NCBI GenBank assembly: GCA_900319595.1
Contig: ONOZ01000254.1
Coordinates: 1 to 15,121 of the forward strand
DNA length: 15,121 bases
Direction: 5' to 3'
Source: an uncultured Bacteroidales bacterium
GTDB taxonomy: Bacteria > Bacteroidota > Bacteroidia > Bacteroidales > P3
The notes below the pieces were generated by a model. It was not told the origin of the DNA, did not search any database, and saw nothing but the letters and a program-made list of their open reading frames with translations. The first letter of the stretch is position 1. Each line of letters begins with the position of its first letter. Positions 14,552-15,121 of the stretch are shown piece by piece. The position numbers and the translations under genes were made by a program.

Positions 14552-15121
14552 TTACTTGCAAGACTGAACATACATGGTATTTTTCTTATTTAGTGCATTA
14601 TGATAGCGTTTAGCATTTTGCAAATGTTCGTTGTGTGTAACTGCAAAGTTGTGATACCCCGAAAAATCCTCTCTTGCACAGAAGTATATATAGTTATGGT
14701 GTTCGTATTGCAATACTGAAGTGATAGAACTAACAGATGGCAAACATATAGGAGCAGGAGGCAAACCTAAAATTTTGTAAGTATTGAAAGGTGATTCTAT
14801 TTGCAAATGTTTTCCTAATACTCTACGAATGGAAAAATCTCCTAAGGCAAATTTAATTGTTGGGTCTGCTTGTAATAGCATATTTTTATTTAATCTATTG
14901 ATATATACACCAGCAACTATAGGCTTTTCATCTGTTTTATTCGTTTCTTCTTCTACAATACTTGCCAATATGATTACTTCTTTTTGGGAGAGTCCAGTAT
15001 GTTTTAAATTTTTTTGATGTTTTTTCCAAAATTTATCGCTTTCTTTTTTCAATTTTTTTAATAAATCCTCTGCACCAATTGTCCAATATACTTCATACGT
15101 ATTGGGAATGATGTATTCAAA
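14552..15121 (-). CDS. mltG: MltG-type endolytic murein transglycosylase (YceG-like), 5' part outside window
   Basis: Inner-membrane enzyme that cuts nascent glycan strands and is thought to set their length. The minus frame is open from the right edge to the TAA at 14552-14554, giving 190 residues of the C-terminal part; the N-terminal membrane anchor and any LysM-like part lie outside. Visible motifs: PNTYEVYW near the edge (family FPDTYEVYW), then ASIVEEET with the catalytic glutamate encoded at 14951-14953, GVYINRL, LQADPTIKFAL, SPFNTYKILGLPPAPI and YHNFAVTHNEH. All these are standard for the family, so the fragment looks intact. The TTG at 15052 is only an internal codon. The gene is convergent with efp, with 142 bases between. 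Confidence 0.95.
   Translation of the reverse strand, partial: FEYIIPNTYEVYWTIGAEDLLKKLKKESDKFWKKHQKNLKHTGLSQKEVIILASIVEEETNKTDEKPIVAGVYINRLNKNMLLQADPTIKFALGDFSIRRVLGKHLQIESPFNTYKILGLPPAPICLPSVSSITSVLQYEHHNYIYFCAREDFSGYHNFAVTHNEHLQNAKRYHNALNKKNTMYVQSCK

Overview
The window is AT-rich (roughly one third G+C by eye) and comes from a member of the Bacteroidota, probably Bacteroidales. Three things point there: the protein types (Bacteroidota-style ClpC, EF-P, RpoN, HU and Fmt sequences), the lack of Shine-Dalgarno sequences before most starts, and several promoters matching the Bacteroidota -33/-7 consensus TTTG-N19/20-TAnnTTTG. I see no insertion sequence, CRISPR array, tRNA, rRNA or integration site. 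The content is ordinary chromosomal housekeeping plus envelope biogenesis.

Left part, minus strand (1-3217). Transcription runs leftwards: rhomboid protease, then a tandem universal-stress-like protein coupled by a TAATG overlap, then clpC, which has its own -7 element and is cut by the left edge. This is a membrane-proteolysis and protein-quality-control group. A divergent intergenic region (3184-3353) separates it from the rightward genes.

Middle, plus strand (3323-11853). First comes a 649-residue polytopic protein: a GT2 glycosyltransferase joined to a WcaJ/WbaP-like polyprenyl-phosphate glycosylphosphotransferase from which the catalytic core appears to be missing. Next is a GDP-mannose pyrophosphorylase with a strong promoter. 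The two suggest surface glycan or lipid-linked oligosaccharide synthesis. Then follow asnS, rpoN (sigma-54), a polytopic membrane protein, an exported M23/LysM peptidoglycan hydrolase coupled by an ATGA overlap, and ribH. The genes from rpoN to ribH are packed tightly enough to be one transcript.

Right part (11854-15121). fmt, an HU-family gene with its own promoter and a clear intrinsic terminator, an unrecognised 90-residue membrane/coiled-coil protein with a consensus promoter, then efp with an intrinsic terminator. A convergent, edge-truncated mltG lies on the minus strand.

I did not find a clear new multi-gene system. The most unusual item is the GT2 plus core-deleted phosphoglycosyltransferase fusion at 3354-5303. 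The small membrane protein leading the efp transcript is the best wholly unrecognised gene.
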